Part shown: one piece after another, positions 10,482-23,134 of the stretch
Layout of the letters: each line of letters opens with the position of its first letter
Numbering within the stretch: position 1 is the first letter of the stretch
DNA from: Acanthacorydalis orientalis
Lineage: Eukaryota > Arthropoda > Insecta > Megaloptera > Corydalidae
Assembly: GCA_034766995.1 (NCBI GenBank)
Contig: CM068314.1
Span: 31,807,208 to 31,871,207 of the forward strand
Length of the DNA stretch: 64,000 bases
Direction: 5' to 3'
Position numbers and translations under genes: made by a program
The notes under the pieces: generated by a model
The model's input: only the letters and a program-made list of their open reading frames with translations
Database searches by the model: none
Told to the model about the DNA's origin: nothing

Positions 10482-13400
10482 CACGCACAAACATATACAG
10501 GAATACCCTGATTTAAGACACTTCATTTAGTCATTTCACACTTAAATCGTAAAAAAATTCTCATCTCGACTCAATACTAATGACTCTGTTTCACATGTCT
10601 TTTAATGGAATTAGAAAATCCAAATTTGGTATATTTGAACGTGCATTTACATCAATGCCATAAAATATACACATATCTATATGTATATACATAATTCAAA
10701 ATTATCTGACTCACATTTTGCTTAGTATACTCGTATGTATAATTTGATCCGATTTAAGTCATTTCAAATTGAGTCGCCATTTTGCGAAACGTAACCCAGT
10801 TGTAAATTTAGGTATTCCCGTACATATAAAATAAACAAACCTTAAAACATGAATGACATACGCTAACTTGCAAATCTGGCAACAGATTTTTAAAATACTG
10901 ATACCGCAATGGTTGACGCCATTTACATACTATTACTGTAGATGCATCTAATGACTTTAAAATAGATCGACTGACTGTTACTGGTGTAAAATTATCATTA
11001 TTTACCTGTAATTTTTACATTTGCAAAAAAATATACATAAACATAAAATTTGATATATTAAAACATACCTGGTAGCTTGAAAGTTTAGCCATAAATGAAT
11101 CTTGAGAAGCAAATGAATCATCGAGTTTTAATATTTCATTGTTTTCATCAACATTCTGAACCCAAGTTTCTTCAGTGTCATAAGGCATTTCAATTAAACG
11201 AATAGCTTCCTTATCACTGATATCAGGTTCTAACTCAAATTCTATAAGAGGTAAAACTTCTGTAAATAATTAAAAAAATATATTAATTCAAAGTAATACT
11301 TCATTATTAATAGGTATTTTCAGCTTGAATAAAAAAAATACTTAGAAAAAGCTAACCAAAGGAAAAATATGAATAAATAAAGGGTTGCTTGCAATGAGAA
11401 CAAACATTTCCCTCATTACTGATTAGTGGATTATAAGTTGAACAACGATAACACATTGGTAATAAATCTTCAGGATCTCTGTGGGGCTTTGTGTGAGATG
11501 TTAATGTTGCAATCTCAACTTGTTCTTGAAAACGATTTGGTATTCGAAGTGTAGCTATTTTTGAAAGAAGTTGTCTAACTAACTTATTTGCTCCCAAAAT
11601 TTTTGCTTGTTTCAGTAGCGAATAATAAACTGTGCTATCAATATTGTTAAGATTAAATTTTTAAACTAAATATCAATATATATATATATATGAAATTTAA
11701 ATTTAAGAACTATTTTATGTATAAAAAGGATACAAATGTGAAACTCCTTTTGGTTTTATATCCTTTATTTCATTTGAAACATATCTGGCAATGTTAAATA
11801 AAGCTTCTGGAACATAGGAAGTAAATGGATCTTCTAAATATCGATGTAACGTATTGTATGCATAGTATATAGAAGCCAATCGTTGATTATATTTAAATTT
11901 TAAAAGATTTTGTGTTCTAGTTTCGTCCTTTAATGATGCAAGTTCTAAGCATTGTTGAGCCAAAATCCAATGTAAATAACCTGCATCTTGAAATCTTTTT
12001 TCTATAACTGCATTTTCAGTGAGTTGATTAAGTACTTTGAATGCTTCTTCAGGCCGACCTGCTTTATGAAATGCTACAAAATGTTAATTTTTTATTAAAT
12101 TTACAATAAATATACCATAGATCCTTTTTTCAATTTCATTAATATATACTCTAATACTATTGCTTTATTATGTATTATCTTTGTCTTATATCAATAATGA
12201 TACAATTATGATATCATATTTGAAGTTCTAAAATAATATACCTTTCTGAGCTTCAACAAAGCGATCATTTTCAGCAAGCCACTGAGCATAAGGAACATAT
12301 ACAAGTTGTTTATGTTGTGGAAGTCTTTCAGCTAGAGCAAATGCTTGTTGCCATTGATGAGCTTCAACATGTAATTCCAAAAGTGCAGTATCATCTCCCA
12401 GTCTTCTGTACAGCTCACCAGCAGCAGTTGTTTCACCCATTTGCCGCAAATGTTCAGCTACGATAACTAAATTTGTCCGATCACCTTTATCTAATCTTCT
12501 TCCTAAATCGGTCAACCTGAAGTTTAATAAACTGATTTATTTTCATTTCATAATTTATTTTTTTTAACTTAATAAAATATCATATAAAAAAAATATAACA
12601 ATCAACTTTTTGATACTCATATTTTACATACATTTCAACCCAACCATTTTCCACCATAAGTTCAATAGCTCTTCGTGTTTCACCAATTGATAAAAATAAT
12701 TCAGCTGCAGCTTTTGGCTCATTAATGTTTTTAGCCCACTCTGCTTTTTGTCTTATAAGGGCTTTCTGAGCTTCATCGCCTCCCTCAGGACCAATATAAT
12801 CCTGACAAAATATATATATATATATATATATATGTTTATGTGCTTCTATAATAATTTACCTGTGCAAGATCAAACATTCTTAGATTTGTATACATTGTAA
12901 CCGCTTGTTGTGAATGTCCACATTTCTGATATAAACGTGCTGCTTCTTTTAATTTTCCACGAAAAGCTAGTATTTGAGCTCGGAAAAAATCTTGATTTTG
13001 CTCACCATTTTGTTGCTGCTCCTAAAAAATACAGAGGTCTTACATATAATTTTTGATATTCATTCTTTACTTCATCAAAGAATATTTTTAAATGAAATGC
13101 CTAAATTATTTTAAATGTAATAATTAAATATACATTACTAAACAACATGGTTTATAAATATTTTCATAATTACATACATTGATTTTTTTTACTAATTTAT
13201 AAATTATACAATGTTGATCACATTACTAAATAATTGAATATTATAACTGATACCTGAATATCATTGATTAAATTTAAATGATGAATATCTTGTAAGTACA
13301 TAAAAGCTTTCTGAGCAATATCTAATTCCAAACAATCTAATGCAATGGAACCTAATTCTTCCCAATCAGTTTGTGTAACTCCTAAATGTGCAATATGATA

Positions 13401-16094
13401 TGCTTCACTAAAATTAAATGAATAATTAAGAAAAATACTTCAGTTATTTCACAAAATACATTATTTTATACCTAAACATTTTTTTATCAATGCACTGATA
13501 CATTGGTGCTGAGACAGGTAACTGAAGATTAGTTACTGTATTTCCTTGCAAACAAAATGCTTTATTACCAGTGAACCCCACAACAAGACCAGGATGTATT
13601 CTTCTATGTCCTGGTAAACCAGTGTATCGTAAACCTACAGAGTTTTCCCCAGAAAAACACAATATTTCCTCATGTTTTGTATTCCATGCAACACTATTTG
13701 TATCGTTTTCCTAAAAGAGAACTTTAGTAGATATTTCTAAATCTAAATAACTTTTTAAAACATAGAAACATTTATTTTCAAACACAATGAATTACTGAAT
13801 GATATATAAAATAACAATAATAACTCACAGTATATAAAAGTTCTGCTGTTTCTACATCGAAAACTTGACATAACCAATTGTCATCAACAACTGCTATTCT
13901 GTTTTTATAACAATTAAGATCTAAACAGCGTACTGGAGCTGATACAGTAAGTACTAATATTGGCATTGGATTATTAAGATATATTTTCCAAACCTTACAA
14001 AAAATTATTGATAATTTTTAACAACTAATATTTTGTTTGATATTTACAAAAAAGTTGTGATAAATATAAAAAATATTCTTTGTCCTTATACATATAATTA
14101 ATTCATTAAGTAAATGTTAAATACAGAAAATAATAGGATATTATATATATAAATATATAATTTTAACAAGGATTATTTTATAAAAATAATAATGACCTGC
14201 CCATTTTTAAGTCCTAATACAAGTCCTTCATTACCAGGCGGACCTCCAGTAACTTTAATATATCGAATTGCACTATCCATCATCCATTCTCTATATCTAA
14301 CTCCAGTAAAAGTTAATCCTAATAACCGGCGTTCTTGACATATTACTAAATGCTCAGAACATACTACAAGTAAACTGCATTCTAACTTTTGGCCAATTTT
14401 CTCTCTTACTTTATAATGCATACTGTCTGGATCATTAGAATTTAATTCATAAATTACTATTCGCTCTGGAAGTTGTACCTAATAAAAATATAATTGTAAT
14501 TGTAAAAATTACTGATGATTTGAATTTTATTTTTATAATATAAAAACCAACTTTAAAAAAAAATTCACTTACTGCTAATCGATCTTTGTATATAGCAATT
14601 TTTTTAATTAAGTCTCTACATTTAATTCTAACTTTCTGATCTGTAAGTAAATGTTGTATTATAACATCTGTCATATTTTCTCTAAATGCATATCTTTCTT
14701 GATACAATCCATGTACTGTGCTAAAATTTAGTTGATAATAAGCAAGAGTACCATCTTGACAGCCTATAGCCTACAAGAGAATATTTTCTTTTATGTAATC
14801 TTTTTTATGTAACTAAGTTTCTTACAATATAATTAGCTGTAGGATGAGCAGCACAACACCAAACCCAATGATTCTGCAGTTCTCCAATCACACCTAAACG
14901 TATTCCATCCTTAGTCATTAATAAACATGTTTTATTTGTACCTCCAACTAAAATATATTCTCCCCCAGGAAAATATGATACACACAATGGATCAAATCCA
15001 AGCGGCCTTTCTTTACCAACTATTTTACCCCCAAGTGTATAGAATGTTAAATTTTTATTCCAATCAGTAATACATAATATATCCCCTTCTTCATTATTAG
15101 GACTCCATGCTAATGACCATATTGGAGAATCATAACCACCTGGACGATCAATTCTACCCTTTTCTTCTCCTGCCTATTAAAGAAAAGTAACTTAAATGAA
15201 ATGTAAAATTTAATTTAAAATATATGTATACTCTTTATACCTAATTAGATATAAATAATTATTTAAAAAATTATAATATTAATTTATTTTCTCATTATTT
15301 ATTAATATAATTAGTTGATAGTTTTTTATAAAAATAATATTTTTTTATTATTAATCAATGAACATAGTTTTTTCAATAAAATCTTTAAAAAAACATTTGA
15401 ACTATGTTATCAAAGGATCAATTTTTATTTTAAAATTAATTCATAATGTAAAACAGGAATACATACTGCATTCCTAATTGATACAGATCCATTTCCTAGT
15501 CCTAAAGCTAAATATTGGCCATCATTTGTCCATGCACACGTATTTATTCTAGCTCCAGTTTTATGTTTCTGAACTGATTTCTGCTCTTGAGACCAAAATG
15601 CAAAATCAGATATTGCACATGATGCCAATAAACTAGAAGCTGGATTATAAGCTACACACTGAATTGCATCACTATGCCTACAAATAATAAAACTTAAAGA
15701 ATCATAAACATTTTTTTTTTAAGAAATACTTACGAATATTTCAGTATGCCTTCAAATTTATAATTCCATATAATAACTGTTTTATCAGCACTCCCTGACG
15801 CAAACTTTTTACCATCTTTCGATGCACATATACAATATACGTTATCTTTATGTCCTTTTAAAGCTTGAATTAGAGATCCATCTGCGGTAGAATAAACAAG
15901 AACATGTAAACCTGCTGCAACTATTACTTGTGTTCCATTTGGGTGAAAACACAAATCATAAACACTATAATTAAAAAATTAAGTTTTATTGTTAGTAAGT
16001 TTATTAATATAACAAATAGCAAATCAAAAATATACCATTGTGGACTTTTTTCAGAATCTTGAATTTTATCAGCCCATGTAGGAATAGATCTCAT
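10201..16094 (-). CDS. IFT122: Intraflagellar transport protein 122 (IFT-A; Oseg1)
   Basis: Seventeen coding exons: 16094-16036, 15964-15734, 15677-15467, 15173-14826, 14770-14573, 14478-14197, 13993-13829, 13710-13472, 13407-13254, 13021-12860, 12801-12632, 12516-12242, 12073-11734, 11634-11357, 11259-11069, 11005-10841 and 10332-10201. They sum to 3,600 nt (1,199 aa) with no frame break. All introns are GT-AG, though the donor after exon 6 (GTCATT) is weak. IFT122 is a core IFT-A subunit for retrograde cilium transport and membrane receptor entry; in insects it is needed in ciliated sensory neurons. WD40 repeats fill about the first 560 residues ([34 protein letters not shown]). TPR-like helices follow ([17 protein letters not shown]). 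C-terminal zinc-binding pairs include [10 protein letters not shown] and CHSCF with CPFC. A minus-strand AATAAA at 10119-10114 may end the transcript. Confidence 0.95.
10417..10477. repeat. (AT)n microsatellite in the last IFT122 intron
   Basis: About 61 bp of AT flanked by CATA repeats, inside the 508-bp intron between exons 16 and 17. Confidence 0.9.
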
Positions 16095-16539
16095 TGTAAA
16101 TTTAGTTTAAAAATGCTTATAGTTTTTATATGCCTTTACATGTTTACTTGTCATCACCTAGGTAACGTGACGTATTTTTGATTTCAAACAGGTTAAACTC
16201 TTTACAATTCATTTTATTTCACATTTCACTTATTGAAAGGTGATATGTATAATGCTATCTTTTTTTACATTTTACGTTATGTAGACTTTAGGATTTTATC
16301 ACAATTTAAGTAGAATATAATCAAAATACGTCTTTTTTCAGCTGCAGTATAAGTAATTTACAAATATCATGATTTATTTAAATATACATGTATTAAGAAT
16401 ATACACCAAAATATTAAATTAGCTACTATTTTGATGCCCCTACGGTCATTCATTTCTGTATTATGTCAATTGAGTTCTACGCAAGTTGGGTGTTACTGAT
16501 TTGAACGCGACACTATTTTTGTATATATTTTTTAAAAAT
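16095..16539. promoter_or_regulatory. Divergent promoter region of IFT122 and the first ZAD gene
   Basis: 445 bp separate the two opposed start codons. The region contains the X-box listed next and a GC-richer patch near 16435-16515 closer to the zinc-finger gene. No TATA box stands out on either side. Shared regulation is possible but not shown. Confidence 0.6.
16153..16166. promoter_or_regulatory. RFX X-box upstream of IFT122
   Basis: The sequence ATCACC-TA-GGTAAC fits the X-box consensus RYYRYY N1-3 RRNRAC without mismatch. On the IFT122 strand it reads GTTACC-TA-GGTGAT, carrying the canonical GTTACC half-site. It lies 59-72 bp upstream of the IFT122 ATG, the usual position for RFX targets among cilium genes. 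Confidence 0.72.
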
Positions 16540-19171
16540 ATGAAGAAGTCTGAATTAATTGTTAATAAGGTACAATGATCAGATACCCAATTTTCTTGAA
16601 TGTGGCATTATTATAAATTTGTTGATATTTAATATTGTTAACCTCAGTAATCGTTTGCCGCATTATCTTTCCTTGTCTACAATAAGTTGTCATTGTATTT
16701 ATTTACTGTAGAATGATTACATTTTTCAGGGTATGATATCTACACAATTTACAAAAAACATTCGGCCCATACTTCCAAAAACACCAGTTGATCCTACAAA
16801 AAAATGTTTTGTTTGTGATCATTGTATCGGTAATCAAGCAATACCTTTATTAAAAGCCAATACACCTTATTCAAAAATATCACTTCCGAATAAAATTGGA
16901 AAATTAATGGGAGATGATTTCGTAGTACTCGTATCAGTAGAAGATTCTATATGTTTAAAATGTGTTGATCTCTTCAGAAACCTCGATCATTTAGAAGAAG
17001 AAGTAGACAAATTAAGAAACACGATAGTTAAGTTTTTAAAAATAAAATATCAAATTTCTGATGAACACTTACAGATTGATGGACCGTCCGTAAAAATCGA
17101 GAAACTTACAACAGATACGTTGAAAAGAAAATACAATGATATAACTGTTAGTAAAACTCCAAATCAAGAAGATATTGAACAACAGTTATCAAATATGTTT
17201 GGAGCACCTGTTCAAATAATGACTTCCAATGCAAAACGAAAACAAGCTGTTCAATATTTTAAATGTGCAACTTGTAATTTCCAAACGGAAAATTTGTATG
17301 AATTAACATCTCATAATGAAAAGTGCAAATTAACTCCTGCTGTACTATTTAAGTGTTCTAAATGTAAATTGACTTTTAATGATCAAAAAGTTTTAAGTAA
17401 ACATATGCGTGAAGCACACACAGTAAATTACAAATGTCCTAATTGTAATATTTCATTTACAAGTGAGGGAGTTTTAAAATCACACATTTCAAGGAAAGGT
17501 TGTCAACGTTTTGCCTGTAAAGCGTGTGAATTTCATACTACTGACAAAAAGAAATATGAGGAACACGAACAGATGCATGTCAAAAAAATGTTCAAATGCG
17601 GCATATGTTCACAGCGTTTTGAATCGAAAAGTCATTTAAATGTTCATCTCAAGAAACATAAAGCTGCTTACTTTAAATGTGGTATTTGTTCTGAAACATT
17701 CCAGAAGAGAGATGTATTGATGAAGCATTTAACTTTACACAGTAAACCAAAAATGATCGTTAAAGAAAACAGTAATGAATTAAACGGAAGTACTACAACT
17801 CAAAGTTTGCTTCGGGCCTCCATAGAAGAAGCACTAAGAATTGATTCAGAACCAGAGCAAAAAGTTAAGGATGAATCGAAACAAATTGAATTTTTTTCAT
17901 GTACTATGTGTCAATTAACTTTTATCAATGAGTCTATGTATTCACAGCATATGAAAACCCATGAAAGTCAGACACGAACAGAAAACGATAAAAACGTAAA
18001 AGAAGAAAGTATCGATACCAATAACAGTACTATCGATTTGGAGAGTATATTTGAAAAATTGCATTCCGATAGTAACGATGATAAGAAATCAAAACAAAAT
18101 ATATGTAATCGCGAAACTATAAAACAGGATAATGTCGAATCAGTATTGAAGCAAATGACAAATACTGTAAACGCTTTGAATGATAAAAAAATGATGGCAA
18201 CAAACTTAACAAAAAATGAAAAAAATGTGTTATTACAGAATGGTGATAAAAATGAACCGTCTGTAGCTGATTCGTGTGAGGAAAATGAAAATAACATTAG
18301 ATCTAATAATATTCTTGTTTATAAATGTGGGGCTTGTGATGAAATGTACAATGATAGTAGTCATTTACAAATTCATTTATTGACTACCGGTCATGGTGAT
18401 ATTAATTCAGAAATACAAATATTAGAAATTCCTGATGGTTCAAGATTAATGGAAAATAGAGAAAACCAGACAATGATTATACAAACAGAAGAAAATGGTG
18501 AGATAAAGCTATTATCAATCGATTCAGATACAAAATTAATGAATGATGGTGAAAGTATATTAGATATGGATTCTCATTTAGGAATTGATGGTATAAAATT
18601 CATTCAAACCGAAGAAAATGGTGAAATAAAATTAATTACGATAGATTCTCAAACAGATAGTGATGGCTTACAACAAATTCAGTTCTTACAATCAGAAGAT
18701 AACGAAGTAAAGTTTTTATCAATGACTGAAAATAATAATAGTGAAAATGTATTTTTGGAAGCTGATAATGGAGAAATTAAGTTCATGGCAATAGAATCAA
18801 ATTCTGGACAAATGCTAACTACTGATAGACATATGTTTGATTTAAAAAATAATGAAGACATTAGATCAACAAGAAGTCATTCAGAAATATTAGATGTTGA
18901 AACAACAGATAATTCTATCCGCGAGTTGTTACAAAGTGTTGGAGTAGATTCTAATACAAATGGTTTAAATGAAGATCAAGTAGATCGTTCAACAGATTCG
19001 TTTTTTACAGAAACAAATAAGATTCAGGTTATAGATGATAAAAAAATCGAATTACCTCGTCAAATTCTTGAAAACTCGAAAGATGAAGAACAAGATTTTA
19101 ACTTAGATGAATTATGTAACATGACTATAAAGTCTGAAATGCAAGGCCAGAATCAGGTGAGCATCGTGTAA
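16540..19171 (+). CDS. ZAD plus C2H2 zinc-finger transcription factor, 8 fingers
   Basis: A short first exon (16540-16569, MKKSELIVNK) ends at AAG|GTACAA and joins in frame to a large exon starting at 16730 after TTTTTCAG, for 823 residues. A ZAD, the zinc-coordinating dimerisation domain of insect regulators, uses Cys 36, 39, 85 and 88 around GKLMGDDF. Six C2H2 fingers follow at about residues 187-348, some ending in Cys instead of the last His, then single fingers at about 400-421 and 541-565. The acidic tail holds four degenerate copies of a motif like QTEENGEIKLLSIDS (about 590-702). It is probably a DNA-binding nuclear regulator; I do not recognise an orthologue. The stop at 19169-19171 lies just after a strong donor (CAG|GTGAGC at 19157). 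Splicing to the acceptor ending 19310 would instead finish the protein with VFINVN (stop 19329-19331). Confidence 0.88.
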
Positions 19172-20385
19172 AAATTGTGATATTCTATATAGATTCTTTT
19201 TCATCTTAAGTGGATAATGTACTCAAAACTTAAAATCATTTATCCATAAGTTTATAAGTTTAATTGTATTTTTTTGTGTTTAAATGTAATAACCTTTTAT
19301 TCTCTAACAGGTGTTCATTAATGTAAATTAGTTGTTATAAAGTTACTTTTGTAATAACTAAAATAATTCACTACAATAATCACTGTCAACTATAGACTGT
19401 TACATTCTTAGTTGTTTTATTTTTATTTCATTAGGTTATGATCATTTAGTATAATCTGCAAAGGAATCAAAGTTTACAAGAAAAATTTAATGAAATTTTG
19501 GTATCAAAGTACACTAATGAATTAATAAAAATTTAAATGAATGTCAGAATATTTAATGAAATTTGTTCTTCTTTCAAATATTTTATGGCTTTGTAGAGAA
19601 ATTACATTTTTTATCAATATGCACAATACATTCTTTTAAGTTTAAATTTGTTAACAATTAATATCAAGTTTTAAATATACATTCATACTTTCATACATAT
19701 AATACCTGTTTATATATAAATAATTACAGCTTAATAAATAATTCCTTTAGAGAATAAAAGTGAATATGTTTATACAAAAAAATTGTCAATGTATTAAGTG
19801 TATAATTTCACTATTGTACATTTATATATTATAAAAATATAATAATTTTTAAGGAACAGATAATTTTTCTACATCAGATATTAACAGAAGTTCTTACAAT
19901 CTTAATTTTTGTCATTATATACTGTTATCTAATAGAAGTTACTTGTGTTTATTTTTATTTGTTTAAAAATGTATAAAGACTTTAGAGCTGTAATAAATCG
20001 AAAAATTATTAATTCTTCAGAACAAACTTTAACTTAATATTGTAATTTTAATAGCATTATAAACTTAAAATAAAATTATCATTTTAAATGAATAGCTTCA
20101 GTACTTGTACATTAAATTTTTTTCAATACCATTTATAATCGCTGGTTATCCACCATTAATTTTTGAATTTAAAGTTTGATACATATTTTTCTGTCTGGTT
20201 GTTTGTCTATTTATGTATGTATATAAGTAAATACATGTATAGATTGGTAGGTAGGTAAATAATCTTTTTAATGATTACATATTATGTTTGACAATATTTT
20301 TTTTTAAAAAAAGGTTGTAATATAAAATTAATTTTATTGTAAAAAAAACTCTTATTCATAATTTATTCAGAACGTAAATAAGGTT

Positions 20386-20420
20386 TTTTCCAGTCATCGA
20401 TTATTACCGATGATTGGAAA
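20386..20420. repeat. Short hairpin
   Basis: TTCCAGTCATCG and CGATGATTGGAA pair, with one G-U, around an 8-nt loop. It is possibly in the 3'UTR of the upstream gene. Confidence 0.6.
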
Positions 20421-20469
20421 GTCTTATCTACATTTTGTAGTTATAAAAAATTTGTAATTAATAATTTGG

Positions 20470-20521
20470 TTAATTATAAAACAACTTCAAATATTAAAGA
20501 AAGAAGCTGTTTTATAATTAA
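20470..20521. repeat. 19-bp inverted repeat (hairpin)
   Basis: TTAATTATAAAACAACTTC at 20470-20488 and GAAGCTGTTTTATAATTAA at 20503-20521 are inverted copies with one mismatch and a 14-nt loop. Confidence 0.75.
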
Positions 20522-20759
20522 TAATAAAAAATATTTTTATTCCTACCAGTTATAATTTAAAGTACACTTTTTCATTCCAGATATATTGTTTTGTATGGAT
20601 GTATACATGTGTGTTATGTGTGGGTATGTGTATATATATATGTATATCAATTTTTAGAAATATTTGAGTACATTGCATTTATTTAATAATATCTGATCCT
20701 TAATAATAAAAATATCTGTTCCTTATTAATAAAAAGCGGAAAAGTAAGGTGCTTTTGTA

Positions 20760-20763
<4 letters not shown>

Positions 20764-20848
<85 letters not shown>
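20764..20848. repeat. (AT)n microsatellite
   Basis: About 85 bp of uninterrupted AT. Confidence 0.95.
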
Positions 20849-20852
<4 letters not shown>

Positions 20853-21530
20853 AATATCAGAATGAAAATATGTTTTTAATAAATAGTGCTCATTTCAGTT
20901 ATAATTTAAATCTCAATATTTTGTATTATTTATAAAGCACTCACAACTTCTGTATAATTTTCATATAAATGATTTCCATAGTTGTTATATATTATTTATT
21001 AATAAAATGATTACAAACTTAGTCTCTTTTATTCATTATTTTGATTCTAGAAAATTGTTTTATTTGTAAATCTTTTACTGTTGCTGAAGAACAGTAATCG
21101 AAATGTTGCTAAGTACACAATTTTTTACTCTAAAGTTTGTTTTGGACAGGTTTTCATTTCTCATCTTTGGGTAGGTATTTAAATATCATAATACAATATA
21201 GTGTCTATGTACTGTATAAATTTATTCAAAGCTACAAATACATAACAAAATTTCTTTTTTTCAATTTTAAAGAAAATTCATATAAACATTGAAAATAAAT
21301 TTTAACACCTTAGAAAGACATCAATTTAAAATATATACAAAAACATAAAATTCATATACATTTCTGCAACAAAACTATTCAGTTACAATTCAACGTTATA
21401 TATTAACTGAGAAAATAAAATTACAATTAATTTTACTAATTTCTTAATATTTGTACATATATTTTTAGTTAAAATAAACATACACATTTTGAATTTTTAC
21501 ACTTTACGTGCACAAACTCACACTTTAAAC

Positions 21531-21533
<3 letters not shown>

Positions 21534-21567
<34 letters not shown>
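21534..21567. repeat. (AT)n microsatellite
   Basis: About 34 bp of AT near the presumed GMPPB transcript end. A minus-strand AATAAA lies at 21652-21647. Confidence 0.9.
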
Positions 21568-21570
<3 letters not shown>

Positions 21571-21783
21571 ACATACAAAGTCCTGCTTTCATTAAAAAAC
21601 AATGTAAACCTGTGGAATGTTACTAGTGATATAATATTTATAACATTTTATTTTAAAAACACATGCATACATATGTAGAAATTAATTTATATACTTTTAA
21701 TATATATGTATATATACAAACTTAAAAATTTTAAATCTATAAATTTACATGGATGGCCAATAAATGTAAAATAAAATTTCTAA

Positions 21784-23134
21784 TCACATAATAATTTGTG
21801 GCTCTGGAACAGATTTTGCTATTGATTTGTGAGGAAGTACTTGACCACCATTAATATATAATTCATCCTTAACAATAACATCTTCACCGAGTACAGTACA
21901 ACCTTCTACTCGAACCCACCGACCTACGACACTACGCCAACCAACTATACAACTTTCTAACCATGCGTGAGATCGGATCGTTGCTCCTCTTAATAATGTA
22001 CTGTTTTTGATGCATACGCCATCTTCTATTACAACTTCTGGACCAATTGTAACATTTGGGCCTATACGGCAACCAGATCCAATTTTTGCTGTTGAATCTA
22101 TTAAAACATTGCCAACAATTCCATTTCCACTATATAAACTTTCTGAAGATTTATTTCTTAAACTTCCAAGGTATAAACACATGCCTGTAAATTAATAAAT
22201 AGATGCATGTGTGACTACATATTCACATATGCATATGTAAAATGTGTATTTAAAATTATCAGCAAAAACATTAAATTTGTATTAAAAAATATTCTATTAA
22301 GATTTATTACTCTCAATAATTTTAATAATAGAATCTAAATTCTTAAATTTATTTAAAAAGAAAATGTTAAACCTGTCAGGAAATCTTTTGGTTGTCCAAC
22401 ATCCATCCAAAATCCTTTCAATTCAAAAGCATATAATTCTCCATCTGCTGCCATATATGGAAAAACTTCTTTTTCGATTGATGTAGGTCTAAGTTGAATT
22501 CGTGACAAAACACTGGGATTTAAAATGTAGATTCCAGCATTTATTTTATTTGAAACAAATTCTTGAGGTTTTTCAATAAAACTATCGATTTTTCCTTGCT
22601 CACCATATACAACAACTCCATACTTTGAAGGCTCTTCAACTTTAGTAACAACTATTGTTCCTTCACGACCATGCTGATGGTGAAATTGGGCAAGTTCTTT
22701 GAATGGAAAGTCACATATAATATCAGAATTCAGTACAAAAAACGGATCGTCACTTTTTTGTAGTATTGATTTGGCTAGAGCAAGAGGTCCTGCTGTACCT
22801 AAAGGTTCACTTTCATGTGATATTGTTAAATTAACTCCCAACTTTTCTGTTTCTTCACCTAAGTAAGAAGTTACATTTAAATTTTACAGATGTGTAAATA
22901 TAAATATATACAGGCAAGCTTACGAAGTTCTTTTTCCATTTGTTCAGCTCGATAAGATACAGCTAAAATAACTTCTTTGACACCTGCTGCAACTAATGCT
23001 TCAATTTGATGCAATAAAATAGGTTTATTAGCAAATTCAACTAAAGGTTTAGGTCTACTTAATGTTAATGGTCTTAACCTAGTGCCATAACCACCCACAA
23101 GTATTAAAGCCCTTAATAAACCGTGATCAATCAT
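21784..23134 (-). CDS. Gmppb: Mannose-1-phosphate guanylyltransferase beta
   Basis: Three exons join in frame: 23134-22924, 22858-22373 and 22184-21784, giving 365 residues against 360 in human. The enzyme makes GDP-mannose from mannose-1-phosphate and GTP in the cytosol, feeding N-glycosylation, O-mannosylation and GPI anchors. The N-terminal nucleotidyltransferase shows [16 protein letters not shown] (about 9-24) and [12 protein letters not shown]. Later come [49 protein letters not shown], and a C-terminal left-handed beta-helix with hexapeptides such as [19 protein letters not shown], ending in VPEPQIIM. The ATG at 23134 was chosen over the upstream in-frame ATG because the extra residues are hydrophobic and not conserved. 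It is head-to-head with the second zinc-finger gene. Confidence 0.96.

Larger units (their letters stand above)
19332..21646. other. 3' flank between convergent ZAD gene 1 and GMPPB
   Basis: AT-rich, with no coding frame. The left part is probably 3'UTR of the zinc-finger gene. Two small hairpins and two (AT)n arrays are listed separately. Confidence 0.5.

Noticed and set aside
17968..18297. 109-residue open frame on the minus strand
   Set aside because: It is a shadow of the first ZAD gene's coding exon. Its composition follows from the opposite reading frame.
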